Source of the DNA: Aricia agestis
Taxonomy: Eukaryota > Arthropoda > Insecta > Lepidoptera > Lycaenidae
Direction: 5' to 3'
Assembly (NCBI RefSeq): GCF_905147365.1
Contig: NC_056408.1
Coordinates: 4,774,001 to 4,838,000, forward strand
DNA: 64,000 bases
Below, piece after piece: positions 20,128 through 31,229 of this stretch; position 1 is the stretch's first letter, and each line of letters starts with the position of its first letter. The notes beneath the pieces are model-generated. The model saw only the letters and a program-made list of their open reading frames with translations, did no database searches and was not told the origin of the DNA. The position numbers were made by a program, and so were the translations under genes.

Positions 20128-20358
20128 CAACCCACATTATTATAAATATGAGGTGCATCTGTTCGTCTGTTGCCTCTTCATACTTAGGCATGAAGAGACA
20201 GACGGACAGGTGGTTCAGACCTCTGAACGGATTTTGCTGAAATTTGCTATAGGGGTATACTTTGAGTTCTGGGAAAAGACAGGATAGCTTTTTTTGCGGA
20301 AAAATATATGATTCCCGCGCGGTAAACGAATTTTTTGAATTGTGGGCGTCATCCAGCA
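20128..20358 (+). mobile_element. Decayed Helitron-like H1 copy
   Basis: ATTATTATAAATATGAGGTG start region, duplicated GAAGAGACAGACGGACAG block, GAACGGATTTTGCTGAAATT, GCGCGGTAAACGAATTTTTT and an end CATCCAGC where intact copies have CATCTAG. Probably an old copy. Confidence 0.5.
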
Positions 20359-20405
20359 TGATTATAAACGTGTGGTGAGGCATATTCGTCTATGATTGCC
20401 CATCA

Positions 20406-20480
20406 TACGCCTTTGTCCAGCGGCTTAGAGCATGGCTTGACTGGGAGGTCGTGGATCCAATTCTAACGTTGAAAACATTA
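20406..20480 (+). repeat. tRNA-derived SINE fragment
   Basis: TTGTCCAGCGGCTTAGAGC and GAGGTCGTGGATCCAATTC correspond to the A- and B-box parts of the SINE at 19.15 kb, followed by the same GTTGAAAACAT. Confidence 0.5.
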
Positions 20481-20964
20481 AATCGAAAATGAAAATAATT
20501 TGACGATTTCTCCTAAGCTCTTTATACGACTATCTATTTCGGCTCTGCATTAATATCTATGAGTAAGTATAATACTAAGAATGAATGAATACGTTTTGAT
20601 ATCTACTCAGCAGAAGATCATAAGAACAGAAATTTATTCTCTAAAATGAGCCTTATTACATCGTACAAAGTAATTTAGTGTCGTAAGCTGGATTATATAA
20701 TCGCTATAGTAACACTTAAATGCCTCTAACTGTAATTACTCTGTATTCAAACCGAAAGACGGTTCATCGACCACTAATACCTCTAGCGTATTAGGTCTCT
20801 CAAGGACTATAATAATTGTAGTCTACTTGGATTGCTACTAGGAATCTGTTGACTTATAGTAAAAAATGTAGACCTCGTGTAATAGGTAACATGATGTTAG
20901 ACTTTTAGAAAATAAATTACTACTGTATTTAAAATATACTATTAGCACACTCAATATGTAATTT

Positions 20965-21274
20965 GCTCTTCGAATAAAGACCTACCGTTATTTGACGTGA
21001 TGAATCATTAGCGCCCTCTACTTTTTGTATTTTAAGTCGGATGACGTTACTCCAATGACAAAAAATGTAGTTCGCAATGCCCTCTACATTTTTTATTTAA
21101 AAACTTTTCCTAAAACTGTTTCCGAGAAAAAAGCATTTCAAATTTTTTTAATTCATTTTTTGGATTTCTCAAAAACAGAAATTAGCGCGACCTTTTTAAT
21201 TTTTATGTGACCTCTTGACATGCCCCCCTAACGATTCATCAAGTCAAATAACGGTAGGTCTTTATTCGAAGAGC
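20965..21274. mobile_element. MITE with 32-bp perfect inverted repeats
   Basis: 20965-20996 and 21243-21274 are exact reverse complements (GCTCTTCGAATAAAGACC...). Outside them CAATATGTAA and TTACATATTG continue the symmetry after a gap, so the ends probably lie near 20952 and 21297. The frame at 21025-21210 has no recognisable domain. Confidence 0.8.
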
Positions 21275-21520
21275 TCTCAATTTTTCGTTACATATTGACT
21301 GTATCATATCATAGAAGTTGATTCATATGCCGATGGCAGACCTACCTAGACCTACGTAATTTGATCGCGTTTGGTACTACTAATATATATTCTGTGGTCG
21401 CGTCACAGTTGTCAGTTGTCACAGTCACAGTCGCACGGCAAGCCGAAGCACGTCTATTTTGTTGCGTAACAAAGCATACCTAAAACTAAAAGTTTCCTAC
21501 CACGGTAAAGGTAAAATAAT

Positions 21521-21990
21521 CAGCCAAGTGCGAGTCGTCCTCGCGCGCGAAGGGTTCCGTGTCGTTATAGAGCGCAAATAGGGAAAAAATATTGTGTTTT
21601 TTGTATGGGAGCCCCTTTTGTTATTTATTTTGTTTTAATTTTATTATTTAATATTAAAGTACACATATAATTGAGGATTTATGTTTGTGTCTATACACTT
21701 GAAATTTTCACAAAATCCTCAATTATATGTGTTGCCATTATGGATTACGAGCCAAAAAGACCAAAAACATAACGTTTGTTGTATGGGAGCCCCCCTCAAA
21801 TATTAACTTTATTTTGTTTTAGTATTTGTTGTTATAGGGGCACCAGAAATACATAATCTGTGAAAATTTCATAAGTCTAGCTATAGCGATTCTTGAGTTA
21901 CAGCCTGGAGACTGACAGACAGACGGACAGACAACGAAGTCTTAGTAATAGGATCCCGTTTTTACCCTTTGGGTACGGAACCCTAAAAAA
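21521..21990 (-). repeat. Dispersed repeat, GGTTCCGTACC family
   Basis: Minus-strand copy of the family at 9221-9653: ends CGAGTCGTCCTCGCGCGCG and GGGTACGGAACCCTAAA. It contains an internal inverted pair (ACACATATAATTGAGGATTT against AATCCTCAATTATATGTGT) at about 21661-21732. The clean sides suggest the copy is fairly young. Confidence 0.55.
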
Positions 21991-22558
21991 GAACAGACAA
22001 GATTAATTGAAGTGAAAGAAAACATCAAAGTGAGGTTATGTGACTGGGAGTCTGATTAGTTCCTTACTTTAGATTCTTTGTTGGCTTTGATAAAGTTCAA
22101 CCCCATCCCAATTGCGAGAAACGGAAAAAGTTTCCTGACAATCATGAACTTCTTATTGCTTCGTCGTGGGAAAATCGATAAACAAAAATAAATATTAAAG
22201 GATATCTGGCAGCAACTGCTGTAAACGGTAAGACCGCCTATTTGTACATAGTTTTCCTAAAATTACGTTTTTATGCTTAAGATTAGTTTTGAGTTGCACA
22301 AATAGGTATATAATTTTCTATCTATTCTAGTAAAAGCCATTCGCTAGTATTGCTAATTATAAACGATTTCTCCAAGGTAATAATATACGGTAAAATCCAG
22401 GAAAGGTTAGATTTTTTAAGATTTTATTGTTTTCTCATACATGTCTTTAAAATATGAAAGAATATACTAAAATATAACACTTTCCGTAAGATTGTCATAT
22501 ACGATTACTTTCTAGAAATTATTCCTTACTAGCAACACTATAAATTGATGCAATAATA

Positions 22559-23103
22559 CAGGGTGTTTTTTTGTGATATTTTCTTATCTTCTACCCTCAT
22601 TAACTTTTTTCTCCCATGGTTTAGAGATTTTTTGTCTTACAATAAAATGTTCAACTTTTCAAGCCCTTTAATTTGATATATGTCTCAACGTGCTACAGCT
22701 TGGGTACGGGACCCATATAAAAATGCCCCTTCTTCTTTAGTATTGAAACAGAAAAACTTGGTTGGCCCAGTTGATGTTACATGAGCTTTGCATTTATTAG
22801 AGGACGCAATTGTATTTTTGGGATATGTAGGGGAGGTCAATAGAAGCTTAACCTCAAGTTTGTGGGGTCGCCACTCTTGTCCCCCGGCCGTCATCTTGGA
22901 AAAAGGGGTGACAACAGTATTTTCGCGATACCTTGGAAACTATACGTCTTACAAAAAATATTTATGTCGGTCGGTCGGATAATGTCAATAATTGAATTAT
23001 TGACATTATTCGACAAAACAACGCAGGTCCGTCAACTGCCCATGAATCAATTACATACGTTATTGTAAACCATTTGATTAAATTGACTTTTAAGCACACC
23101 CTG
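22559..23103. mobile_element. CAGGGTGT-ended MITE
   Basis: Left end CAGGGTGTTTTTTTGTG, right end CACACCCTG. The interior includes CCTTTAATTTGATATATGTC and an odd perfect palindrome at 22979-23009 (15-bp arms, one central G). No 8-bp duplication was confirmed. The minus frame at 22685-22894 is not recognisable as a transposase. Confidence 0.55.
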
Positions 23104-23402
23104 ATTCGTCAGATAATATAAATATTTACTACTACATTATACAAATTATACAAAGTAACAACATTTCAACATCTATTTTAAGACGATAAAGCTGACACAA
23201 CTCCCGTTAAATCCCGAAATTAGTCAGACATTCTGACACTATTCCCGTTAGTCCCGGCTCAGACGTCAAAGTCGCGAGCAAATAAATTGCCAGAGTTGCG
23301 GCGGAGGTCGCGACGACTGACTCCCCGGGGAAAGCCCAAGATACTACGAATTATAGGGGGAGTGTACACTGTACATTGTACATTTTTATCAGTATTTATT
23401 TA

Positions 23403-23580
23403 TCCATACAAATATTATAAATGCAGAAGTGTATCTATCTGTCTGTTTGTCTGTCTGGTAAATTTGGTATGGAATACTTTGAGTCTCGGGAACGGACATA
23501 GGATACTTTTATCCCGGAAAATGTACGGTTCCCGAGCGATAAACGAATTTTGGCACAACGGATTGGCGGGTATTATCTAG
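23403..23580 (+). mobile_element. Short Helitron-like element, family H1
   Basis: TCCATACAAATATT start, CTATCTGTCTGTTTGTCTG block, AACGAATTTTGGCACAACG and terminal CTAG; A precedes and T follows as expected. 178 bp, non-coding. Confidence 0.65.
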
Positions 23581-23910
23581 TTTATTATGTTTTATTTTAA
23601 CCAATAACAAACAATGATTTAAATCTGACAATATCAATTATATACGTAGGCCGTAGCAATAAGGTACATAATTAATAATTATATTGTTTTCGCAAATTGA
23701 TAGTTTTAACTCAATAGAGAAAAAACTTTTAAAATGATTTCATAAAACGAAAATAAGGAACGTCAGAAATAAAAATCAGTATGTGCTCAAAACTATAATT
23801 TAAAAGTCGTACTATAATGAATTTTTCAAACTTACATAAAAACTAGTACGGGAGCCCTAGAACAAATTTTTTTGTGATAACTAACAAGCTAATTTTTTGT
23901 GAGTCAACGT

Positions 23911-24313
23911 TTCTATGAGAGACCGGGCCGGCCTCTCATAGAAAACATGCAATGGAACGACAAAAAATGGAAAGGGCGTAAGCGACAAAATGGTTTTTGT
24001 CGCGTAAGTTTACAACCATAAATACATAATATATAAGCTTTGGGCAAATTAAATTGTATGCTTGAACCAATTTATGTACAAATTTTGGAAGCATAAATCA
24101 CTCTCCTCTGTTGGCAATTTGGCAAAATAGGAACCCTTTTTTACAGAGGTATTTTTGATTGATTATTCTGTGTTATAAAAGTTGACCAATCGTGTTTTGC
24201 TATGGGTAATTCAAAGACAAAGACATGATGAATACTGACAATGAACTTTAATTTCTTAGCTTCAGTCATTGCTGAGAAAAATCGATATCGCTACACCAAA
24301 TTATCAAGGCGTC
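23911..24313 (+). repeat. Dispersed repeat, copy 1 of 2
   Basis: Shares about 400 bp with 52719-53144 in the same orientation: GGGCCGGCCTCTCATAGAAA, TGGAAAGGGCGTAAGCGA, ATCACTCTCCTCTGTTGGCA, CTATGGGTAATTCAAAG, AAAAATCGATATCGCTACA. Begins with a palindrome TTCTATGAGAG/CTCTCATAGAA. No coding frame; superfamily unknown. Confidence 0.65.
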
Positions 24314-24316
24314 GCC

Positions 24317-24964
24317 TTTTTTTTATGAAATAAGGAGGCAAACGAGCAAACGGGTCACCTGATGGAATGCAACTTCCGTCGCCCATGGACACTCGCAACA
24401 TCAGAAGAGCTGCAGGTGCGTTGCCGGCCTTTTAAGAGCCCATATGACCCTAACTTGACTACATACTTTAACCTAGATCTCAAAATCTGTAAGGTCTAGA
24501 AAACTGATTTTTTGACACAAGTAACTTCAGTTCATAAAGATTAAATGCTCAAGACGAAAACACGATTACTCAAAAAATGCTCGATAGTTTCTTTTTTACA
24601 AAAAACCTTGTTTTAGACACATTTTTGTTTGGATCTTCGAAGTTTGCTGTCTTTTCTTTAATATTTTTTAATATCTAAAAAGGTATTGATAAAATCTAAA
24701 TTTGCTCAAAACACTTTTTTCATAATCATTATAGTTCGTCTTTTATTCAAGTAAAACTATCTCGGCGATGATTCCGCGCCGTCCTTTTTCACTGGCATAT
24801 GAAAGACGGGCGTGAGTGTGAAGAGAGAAGGACGATGTTTGATTTTTAGAGTCAGGTGAGCTCTTAAGAGGGAATAAGGTAATAGGGGAGGGTAGGGATG
24901 GGAAGGGAAGGGAATAGGGGAGGGTAGGGAAGGGAATAGGGTAGGGGATTGGGCCTCCGGTAAA
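24317..24964 (-). mobile_element. SINE interrupted by a TTAA element
   Basis: Minus-strand copy of the LINE-tailed SINE. Its A-tail and LINE-like part (complement at 24317-24435) and G-rich part (24868-24964) are separated by a 428-bp TTAA element. Other SINE copies in the window show the uninterrupted sequence CCTTTTAAGAGGGAATA at this point, giving a direct empty-site comparison. The head is missing. Confidence 0.8.
24436..24863 (+). mobile_element. TTAA-flanked MITE, family K2
   Basis: Starts GAGCCCATATGACC, ends AGGTGAGCTC, bordered by TTAA at 24432-24435 and 24864-24867, inside a SINE. A second copy in the opposite orientation is at 38102-38523. The interior is AT-rich and non-coding. 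Confidence 0.85.
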
Positions 24965-25332
24965 TTAATTCAATCTTACGAATGTGTACTCTCCCTAACT
25001 CGCATTTTACAGCACTCCCGAGTTTTCGCACACTTTATGTTATTACGTTTAGGTTATCTTGATTTCGTTTTCATTTTCCTATAGTCTGCCCTGCCTCTAT
25101 AATGTACAGACTTTATACGTAAGCCCGAGGGGTATGTGAGCTCTCCTAATAGAAATAAATAGACTCTTTTGTTAGCTACCTCCATAAATCATTGGGGTAA
25201 TGTGTTATAAAATGGACTTTATTTTATTTTAAAATATTATGAAAATTTATCGGCGAGCGTTTTTCATTATAATATGTTTTAATGACCCATTCGAAACTGA
25301 ACTTAATTTACTCAATAGTATGTCAATTATTA

Positions 25333-25770
25333 TCATCATAATATTAATACGCGAACGAAAAACTTTGTAACCCTTTTTACAAAAAATTGGGAAAAGTTTA
25401 TATAGTGAAGGAGTGCATCGAACTAATATTATTTTGAAATTATGATTTTATCATACATTTTTTTAACAAATAAAACATTACACACACTACAACACACACA
25501 CATGAGAAATGACAGATTTTTGAGTGACAAGCCTATACATACGAATTATACTTTTTTATTTATGGTTGAAGTCTGTTGACAAACAAATTGACAAATTGAA
25601 AATGGATTATAGTTTTTTTATTGAATCTAAGATACTATTAGACAATTCTTACACGGTCAGTCTGAGATCAGCTAAGTCCCAGAGACAAGAGTTGAAAAAA
25701 AATTATAAAGTCAATATGTTCTAATGTCGTTAAAACTAAGGTCGAATTTCGACCATTGGGCGATCTCTAG
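25333..25770 (+). mobile_element. Short Helitron-like element, family H7
   Basis: TCATCATAATATTAATACGC start, about 440 bp, with a 3' hairpin GGTCGAATTTCGACC, spacer ATTGGGCGATCT and CTAG; host A before and T after. A shorter copy is at 36469-36821. The 66-codon frame inside is not conserved in that copy. Confidence 0.75.
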
Positions 25771-26030
25771 TTTGTATAATATTATGACTCTTCACAGCTG
25801 GGAAGGCGACACTTTCTATTTATTTTTATTGTTTGTCATACGTTTTGTTAAACAAAACGTACGAAAATGCGGTCCGATCCATTGTGATTTGTGATCTAAC
25901 ATGATGTGCGCCTACCTCAAACAGTGACGGACTTGCTCACCTGCTTCACTTACTTAGCAGGGTCGGATTTATATTTTTTATGTGTATAGGCCACTTTAAT
26001 TTTGCCGCCCCTATTACGAACTCTGTCCTG

Positions 26031-26260
26031 CCTGCCTAGCATACGCCAAGGTAAATATCTCACTCTACATATTTTCTCGATGTTTGATGGTTTGTCTCTT
26101 CGTCTCTATTGACCCTAGCATGACAAACATTTTTTCTCGCGTAGAGCTATCATCGAAATAACATATTTTTTTAGAGTTTTGACGAGATTTTGACATTATG
26201 AGACGAGTAGTTTTTAATTATCTCGAGAGTGAGATATCTCGTTGGCGTATGCTAGGCAGG
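26031..26260. mobile_element. MITE, CCTGCCTAGCATACGCCAA ends
   Basis: CCTGCCTAGCATACGCCAA at the left and TTGGCGTATGCTAGGCAGG at the right are exact reverse complements; inner GATATCTC-like words extend the symmetry. CTG stands outside each end, a possible 3-bp duplication. Confidence 0.75.
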
Positions 26261-26407
26261 CTGATAATGTTGTCCATTCACCACTTTAGTTTAGGTGAAA
26301 CATTTTTCATGTAGCATAAAAAATACTCCAACCGCCATCCAAACACACCTACTACAAGTTTCAAGCACAAGTCGCAGTCTTTACTTTAATGTTCTGACGT
26401 ATGAGGC

Positions 26408-26822
26408 AATGGGCATTGTCCAAAAAAAATCACATGTACTTTTTATTTTTTTTTTTCGTTACAATAGGGTATTTTAAGAATATAAATTAAATAATTTTGA
26501 AATTCATTGGCTAGTTTTTTCTCAATAAATTTTTAAAGTTTCGCTCTGACGTCATCATCGGCGGCCAATAATTGACTGCAGTATGTTTTTTTCCTTTCAA
26601 TCTTATTTATAATGGCTGGTTCGTCAAATGCAAGTTCTCATTATGTGAAAGCTGATACGAGAAGCTTACCAAAAGTTCGAAACGTAATGTTGGTCGAATT
26701 TATTGCTAATTTAACGCCATACAGAATGGGTATTTGGGATACAGAAAAACGATCACTGACCTTATTCCTCGAAATGTTTTTGTAATGAGCAAAATTAAAA
26801 AAAAAAATGGACAATCCCCATT
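26408..26822 (+). mobile_element. MITE with AATGGGSATTGTCC ends, copy 2
   Basis: AATGGGCATTGTCC at the left, GGACAATCCCCATT at the right; closely similar to 17738-18207 but with an internal deletion of about 50 bp after ACGCCAT. It keeps the ATG frame described at 26612. Confidence 0.75.
26612..26785 (+). CDS. Small ORF carried by MITE, copy 2 (57 aa)
   Basis: ATG at 26612 opens 57 codons ending at TAA 26783-26785. Residues 1-36 match the ORF at 17946 except M/V at 26. Here the deletion fuses the frame to a C-terminal part reading GIWDTEKRSLTLFLEMFL, sequence which in the first copy lies beyond an intron-like gap. Two copies that agree in the ATG and the first 36 codons hint at recent coding origin, but divergence is too low to distinguish constraint from youth. 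Confidence 0.35.
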   Translation: MAGSSNASSHYVKADTRSLPKVRNVMLVEFIANLTPYRMGIWDTEKRSLTLFLEMFL

Positions 26823-27110
26823 ACTTAATGGTGAAATAAAAATATCAACCCCCGAAAAAGCGGCATGAATCATTGAGAAGACAAGTGACCGAATAAATCT
26901 TCGTTAAGCTTTGGTAAGTGAGTTTTTCTGCGGCCCCAGTGATGGATATTATAATTTACCTCTTACCGACTTGACAAATTGCATTCATTTATGGAAACAA
27001 GAGCTGAATTTTAGTGTGTAGATTTTAAGTTTATGAATATTTTTTTCTAATGTATGAAACGTGAGGATTTGAGGAATCGTATGAAAATTAAAGGTGTAAT
27101 GTGAAACTAG

Positions 27111-27371
27111 ACGTGGGAGCGCCATGCGGCACGAATGGGCCGGCTCGACCGGAGAAATACCACGTTCTCACAGAAAACCGGCGTGAAACAGCGCTTGCGC
27201 TGTGTTTCGCCGAGTGAGTAAGTTTACCGGAGGCCCAATCCCCTACACTATTCCCTTCCCTACCCACCCCTATTACCCTATCCCCTTTTAAAAGGCCGGC
27301 AACGCACCTGCAGCTCTTCTGGTGCTACGAGTGTCTATGGGCGACGGAAGTTGCTTTCCATCAGGTGACCC
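27111..27371 (+). mobile_element. SINE with LINE-derived 3' end, truncated tail
   Basis: ACGTGGGAGCGCCATGCGGC head through CTCTTCTGGTGC...CATCAGGTGACCC; the terminal GTTTGCTCGTTTGCCC part and A-tail are gone. Plus orientation like the 8.8-kb copy. Confidence 0.7.
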
Positions 27372-27511
27372 CTGTGTGTGATTTTCATTTATTTAAATAA
27401 TAGGGTATATTACTGCAATGTTTTGACGCTAGAGTGCAGCACTAGCAAAGAAAGTAAACAAAAAGTTTCAAATTCTGATATGACGTGTGTAACATGCTAT
27501 TCACTGTCTAA

Positions 27512-28035
27512 TAGCTATGTCCACACTATGCGCTTTCGTCTTCAATTTTCGTCATCTTCTTTCATTCAACTTGTATGCGTCAACGAACGCAATACCAACA
27601 TTGTCATTTTTTAAGTTTTGGATACGGTCAGAGGCACAGCATAATAACACCGTCAGAGGGCATGCGTCGCAGGCATGCCTCACGTTCGCTGTTGGCTGCG
27701 CTGTAACGCATGCCCTTGAATAGGGTTTCTCAAAGTGGTACGTACGTACGTACGTACCACTTTGAGAAACGTGTTTGAGGTACGTACCGTGAACCCCTGG
27801 GGGTTCGCCATTTGACGGCAGGGGGTTCGCGACAAAATTTACGTAATGGTGGCAACAGGGGACATTATTAGAAATGTCCGTAGATGAAACTCTTCAATCT
27901 GATTTCAAAGGATGTCTTTGATAGTTAGTAAGGGGTTCGTTTTCACCTGGAAATTTTAACAGGGGTTCGTGGAGCCGAAAGTTTGAGACACCCTGCCCTT
28001 GACGAACAGAAAAAGGCATAGTGTAGACAAAGTTA
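27512..28035. mobile_element. MITE, TAGCTWTGTCCACAC family, interrupted
   Basis: Same family as 15449-15675; the two halves (27512-27720 and 27996-28035) are separated by a hAT-type element inserted at CCCTTGAA. Confidence 0.7.
27721..27995. mobile_element. hAT-type MITE
   Basis: Ends TAGGGTTTCTCAAA and TTTGAGACACCCTG are inverted. Host octamer CCCTTGAA (27713-27720) recurs as CCCTTGAC (27996-28003), a 7/8 match to the 8-bp duplication of hAT elements. Inside is a perfect hairpin centred on tandem GTAC (about 27724-27771) in which CTCAAAGTGGTACGTACG is mirrored. Confidence 0.8.
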
Positions 28036-28128
28036 ATGTGCTAGTAACGCTCTATGCTACTCTGCGTATTACTCCAAGAAACAAAAGCCATACTCGTACA
28101 ACTATAAAAACTCCTGGTTTAAAAGATA

Positions 28129-28191
28129 TTAAAAACAGTTCACCGAGTAACCAGATACTAGATATCTGGTTACTCGGTGAACTGTTTTTAA
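28129..28191. repeat. Perfect 29-bp-arm hairpin, 5-nt loop
   Basis: 28129-28157 and 28163-28191 are exact reverse complements (TTAAAAACAGTTCACCGAGT...), loop CTAGA. No terminal repeats or duplication beyond the hairpin. Confidence 0.9.
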
Positions 28192-28645
28192 CATTTTATA
28201 ATATACTATTGAATGTGGATCTGTTATTTAACAAGGAAGTATAATATTCCGATAAAAGAGCCATTGTCCGCCCGAACGCTACAATGATTATGTGGATTAT
28301 GTATCTGGAGCGTGCAATGCAATATTTTTAAAATTTTATTACTGAGCGAAGTTTGGATCGCTACTTGAGCCAGAAATAGGGAATATTATGTAAAGGTCCC
28401 AGTGGAAGAGCGCTATATGGCGCTATTAGCTCATAAAGTAAATAATCCGACCAAAATTCCACTGTTGCACACGTATCTGAATATTGACAGAAGCGTTTTC
28501 CAACGCCGAAAAAAACTTTTTATTAACTGTCTTTGCTGGTGCTGCCTCTAGCGTGAAAACATTGCAGTAATATAATATCTTGTTCATTTTACATGGAGAG
28601 AAAATTGATAATTTTTCCTAAGTTCATTCTCGAGAAACAAAGTAT

Positions 28646-28927
28646 CACAAATTTAATACTTAGCGGAATAGAGAAACAAAGACCTGAGCAAACGAGATGT
28701 CACTATCAGTAACACTTCGTGGTAAAAAGAGACGTGTGATATATGACAGCAGAACCAAATTTTTTCATCTGTTTGAAGTCCAGTCGGCATTTATCGGCAC
28801 GTTGACAATTTTGTCTCTTAGAAAGATGCTTGTGTAAACAAATTTTTACACACAGACGTAAATCAATTTCGGTTTCGTTTAACAGCTCGAGATTGTTGCA
28901 CTATTCCGCTAGGTATATTAACTTTAT
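28646..28927. mobile_element. Inverted-repeat element, TAGCGGAATAG family
   Basis: Left TTAGCGGAATAGAGAAAC, right ACTATTCCGCTAGGTATATT. Shares GAGATGTCACTATCAGTAAC and AAAAGAGACGTGTGAT with the larger element at 29666-32700. The left outer end is diverged and no duplication is visible. Confidence 0.6.
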
Positions 28928-28996
28928 GGCATCACCATATCACATAAAAATCGGTGGCTTAGGGTGAAGTAAGCAGTTAGAAAGACACACTTTATG

Positions 28997-29055
28997 GCGC
29001 ATCCACACATGCCGCCGGCTTATACCGCCGGCTTTCAGCGGCATGTGTGGATACA
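28997..29055. repeat. Short GC-rich palindrome
   Basis: ATCCACACATGCCGC (29001-29015) against GCGGCATGTGTGGAT (29038-29052), with an inner GCCGGC...GCCGGC pair; probably a tiny MITE. Confidence 0.6.
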
Positions 29056-30026
29056 GCATTAGATTATTCGACTATTAATTTTTATAGTAACTTGGTTATT
29101 AAATACTTACAATTTTGGCCCTGTTATATTATTCTTAAAGAAGATAGTATAATGATGAAAATTACGAAATACACAAAATAATACTAAAACAACAACTGTA
29201 CAATTTCTTTTGTTCAAGTATTTCTATCAATATTTATACATTTGCAGGTTAGAGCAAGACAAACAGGCATGGCAGAATAATCTACTCTGCATCTAGTATT
29301 TACACTTGACCTATGTAAACCGCCCTGGCCGAAATTGATCGATTCGTTCATCGTTCGTTCGACGTTCATCGACAGCCAAACCCTTTCAGTAAACTCGGAG
29401 TTAGTTCAAAATTGAACTTTTTATTTTTTTACGCCACATAAAGAGAAAAACGTTTGATGGACCTGAATATTTATGAAAAAATATAATTTTTTTTTCATTA
29501 TTTCCATTTTTTCGGTTTTTCTTGTATTATTTCCCGATCCGGTCGAGATCCGGTAAGACTCTTTTTTGTAACCGATTCATTACTGTCTCAATAACCATTC
29601 CACATTAATCCATGATGTATCAACACAAAATTTTACTAAATTCGTGAAATGTCAATGATGGTTTCTATAAAGTTAATATACCTAGGGGAATAGAGAAACA
29701 AAGGCCTGAGCAAGAGAGATGTCACTATCAGTAACACTGCGTGGTAAAAAGAGACGTGTGATACATGACAGCAGCACTCTTTTTTTGACGTCCAGTCGGC
29801 ACGTGCCGCACGTTGTCAATCTCATAGAAATCATGTTAAATCATGCTTGTGTATGTGTATATGTTTGAGACAGTATTCGCCCATAGGTTTCGCCGCTGGC
29901 TCGGATCGGACTCGAAAATTCCAAGGCTACACCGATATAATTTTCTTGCTGAGCGGGGGCGTAAATAATATACGAGTCGTCGAGGAGAACATTGGCCCCG
30001 AAACGCATCTCGCTTACCCGGCTCAA

Positions 30027-30133
30027 GGCAATGCCATATTATAGAAAGCCCCTCCGTGGTACTCGTCCGCGGCAATGCCGTATAGAGAGCCCCTCTGAGG
30101 TACCCGTCCACGGCAATGATGTATAAAGAGCCA
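30027..30133 (+). repeat. Three-unit GC-rich tandem repeat, about 45 bp
   Basis: GGCAATGCCRTATWRWRAG...CCCCTC...GTAC.CGTCC is read three times with small changes, within the MULE-like element. Confidence 0.6.
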
Positions 30134-30269
30134 GAGAGAGAGATTGAGAGATAATATCGGAAGCGGCTATTTTTCCTATTTTGCCATGAGCCAAGGTAAT
30201 TGAAACGCATTTCGGGAAATTCTTTATTTATAATCAACTTATTCTAAATATCAACATTTATATTTAACA

Positions 30270-31128
30270 CTAGCGGCCCGCCCCGGCTTCGCACGGGTGG
30301 ACATTGATTTTTAAATATTTTTTTTTTCAATCTTTGTTTCTTAGTCAATCTTTATGTTAAGCAGAAAATAAAAATGGTTTACACTAAACGTAATGAATTA
30401 ATAAAGCACTATAATATTATCCCATCAATGAAGCGGCACCCGGCTGTCGCATAACTATTATATTATAAATCTATTGTGTCTGCGATTCCCATGATCGAGG
30501 TAATAATAATTAATATTTACGTGGACACTACGGGCGAGCACACCCGCGCGGCGCGCCTTGACGACGCCCAATTCGCAACGTGCAGCAGAAATCGTAATAT
30601 TTTAATTTCGCCATAACATTAAAACCAAACGTCCAATTTTAATCATTCAGACCAAATATTATCTACATTAACTGTACTTAGTAATGAAATAATTTATTTT
30701 GATAAGAATTAATGCCATGAGTAAAATAAAGGCATTTAAATGTAGTCCAAAAACATTTCAAGATTTTTTAATAAAAAAATGGTTATTGTGCCTCACTCAA
30801 CATAGATAGGTATAGTGTGTCGCGGACTTTTTTGTAGATATTTAAAAGATCTACAATTACTTAGAACATTTTATGGTTCTATCTTTTATAGTTTAGGCAG
30901 CGTATGCGAAAAAAGTAACATTTCTGGTTGATTTTTTACACCTTGCGTCCGAAAATCTCAAATATCTTACGGAACCCAATTTTCTTCCAAAATAAAATTT
31001 AGCTTATGTTCAGCAGAATTAATGTAGGATTCCAATGGTAAAAGAATCTTTCAAATCGGTCCAGTAGTTTCGGAGCCTATTCAAGACAAATAAACAATCA
31101 AATCTTTCCTCTTTATAATAGTTATAGC
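30270..31128 (-). mobile_element. Helitron-like element, family H4
   Basis: On the minus strand it begins near CTATTATAAAGAGGAAAGAT, and ends with a GC-rich hairpin region CGTGCGAAGCCGGGGCGGG and CTAG (complement at 30270-30273), A preceding on the plus strand. The usual TC start has mutated. AATCGGTCCAGTAGTTTCGG is in the 5' half. About 860 bp, no Rep/helicase frame. Confidence 0.55.
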
Positions 31129-31229
31129 TAGGCGAAGATAAAAGTTAATACAATTTACATAGTGTTTTAACACATTTTTCCTAATATTTTCCGAACTATT
31201 TATTTTCAGTCACTAATTTTCTGCTGTCC

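Noticed and set aside
24868..24960. GGGTAGGGAAGGG tract as telomeric repeat
   Set aside because: Insect telomeres are typically TTAGG; the tract is an internal part of a SINE present in several copies.
29836..30237. 133-codon minus-strand frame
   Set aside because: It spans a GC-rich tandem repeat inside a MULE-like element, and shows no domain; most likely chance.
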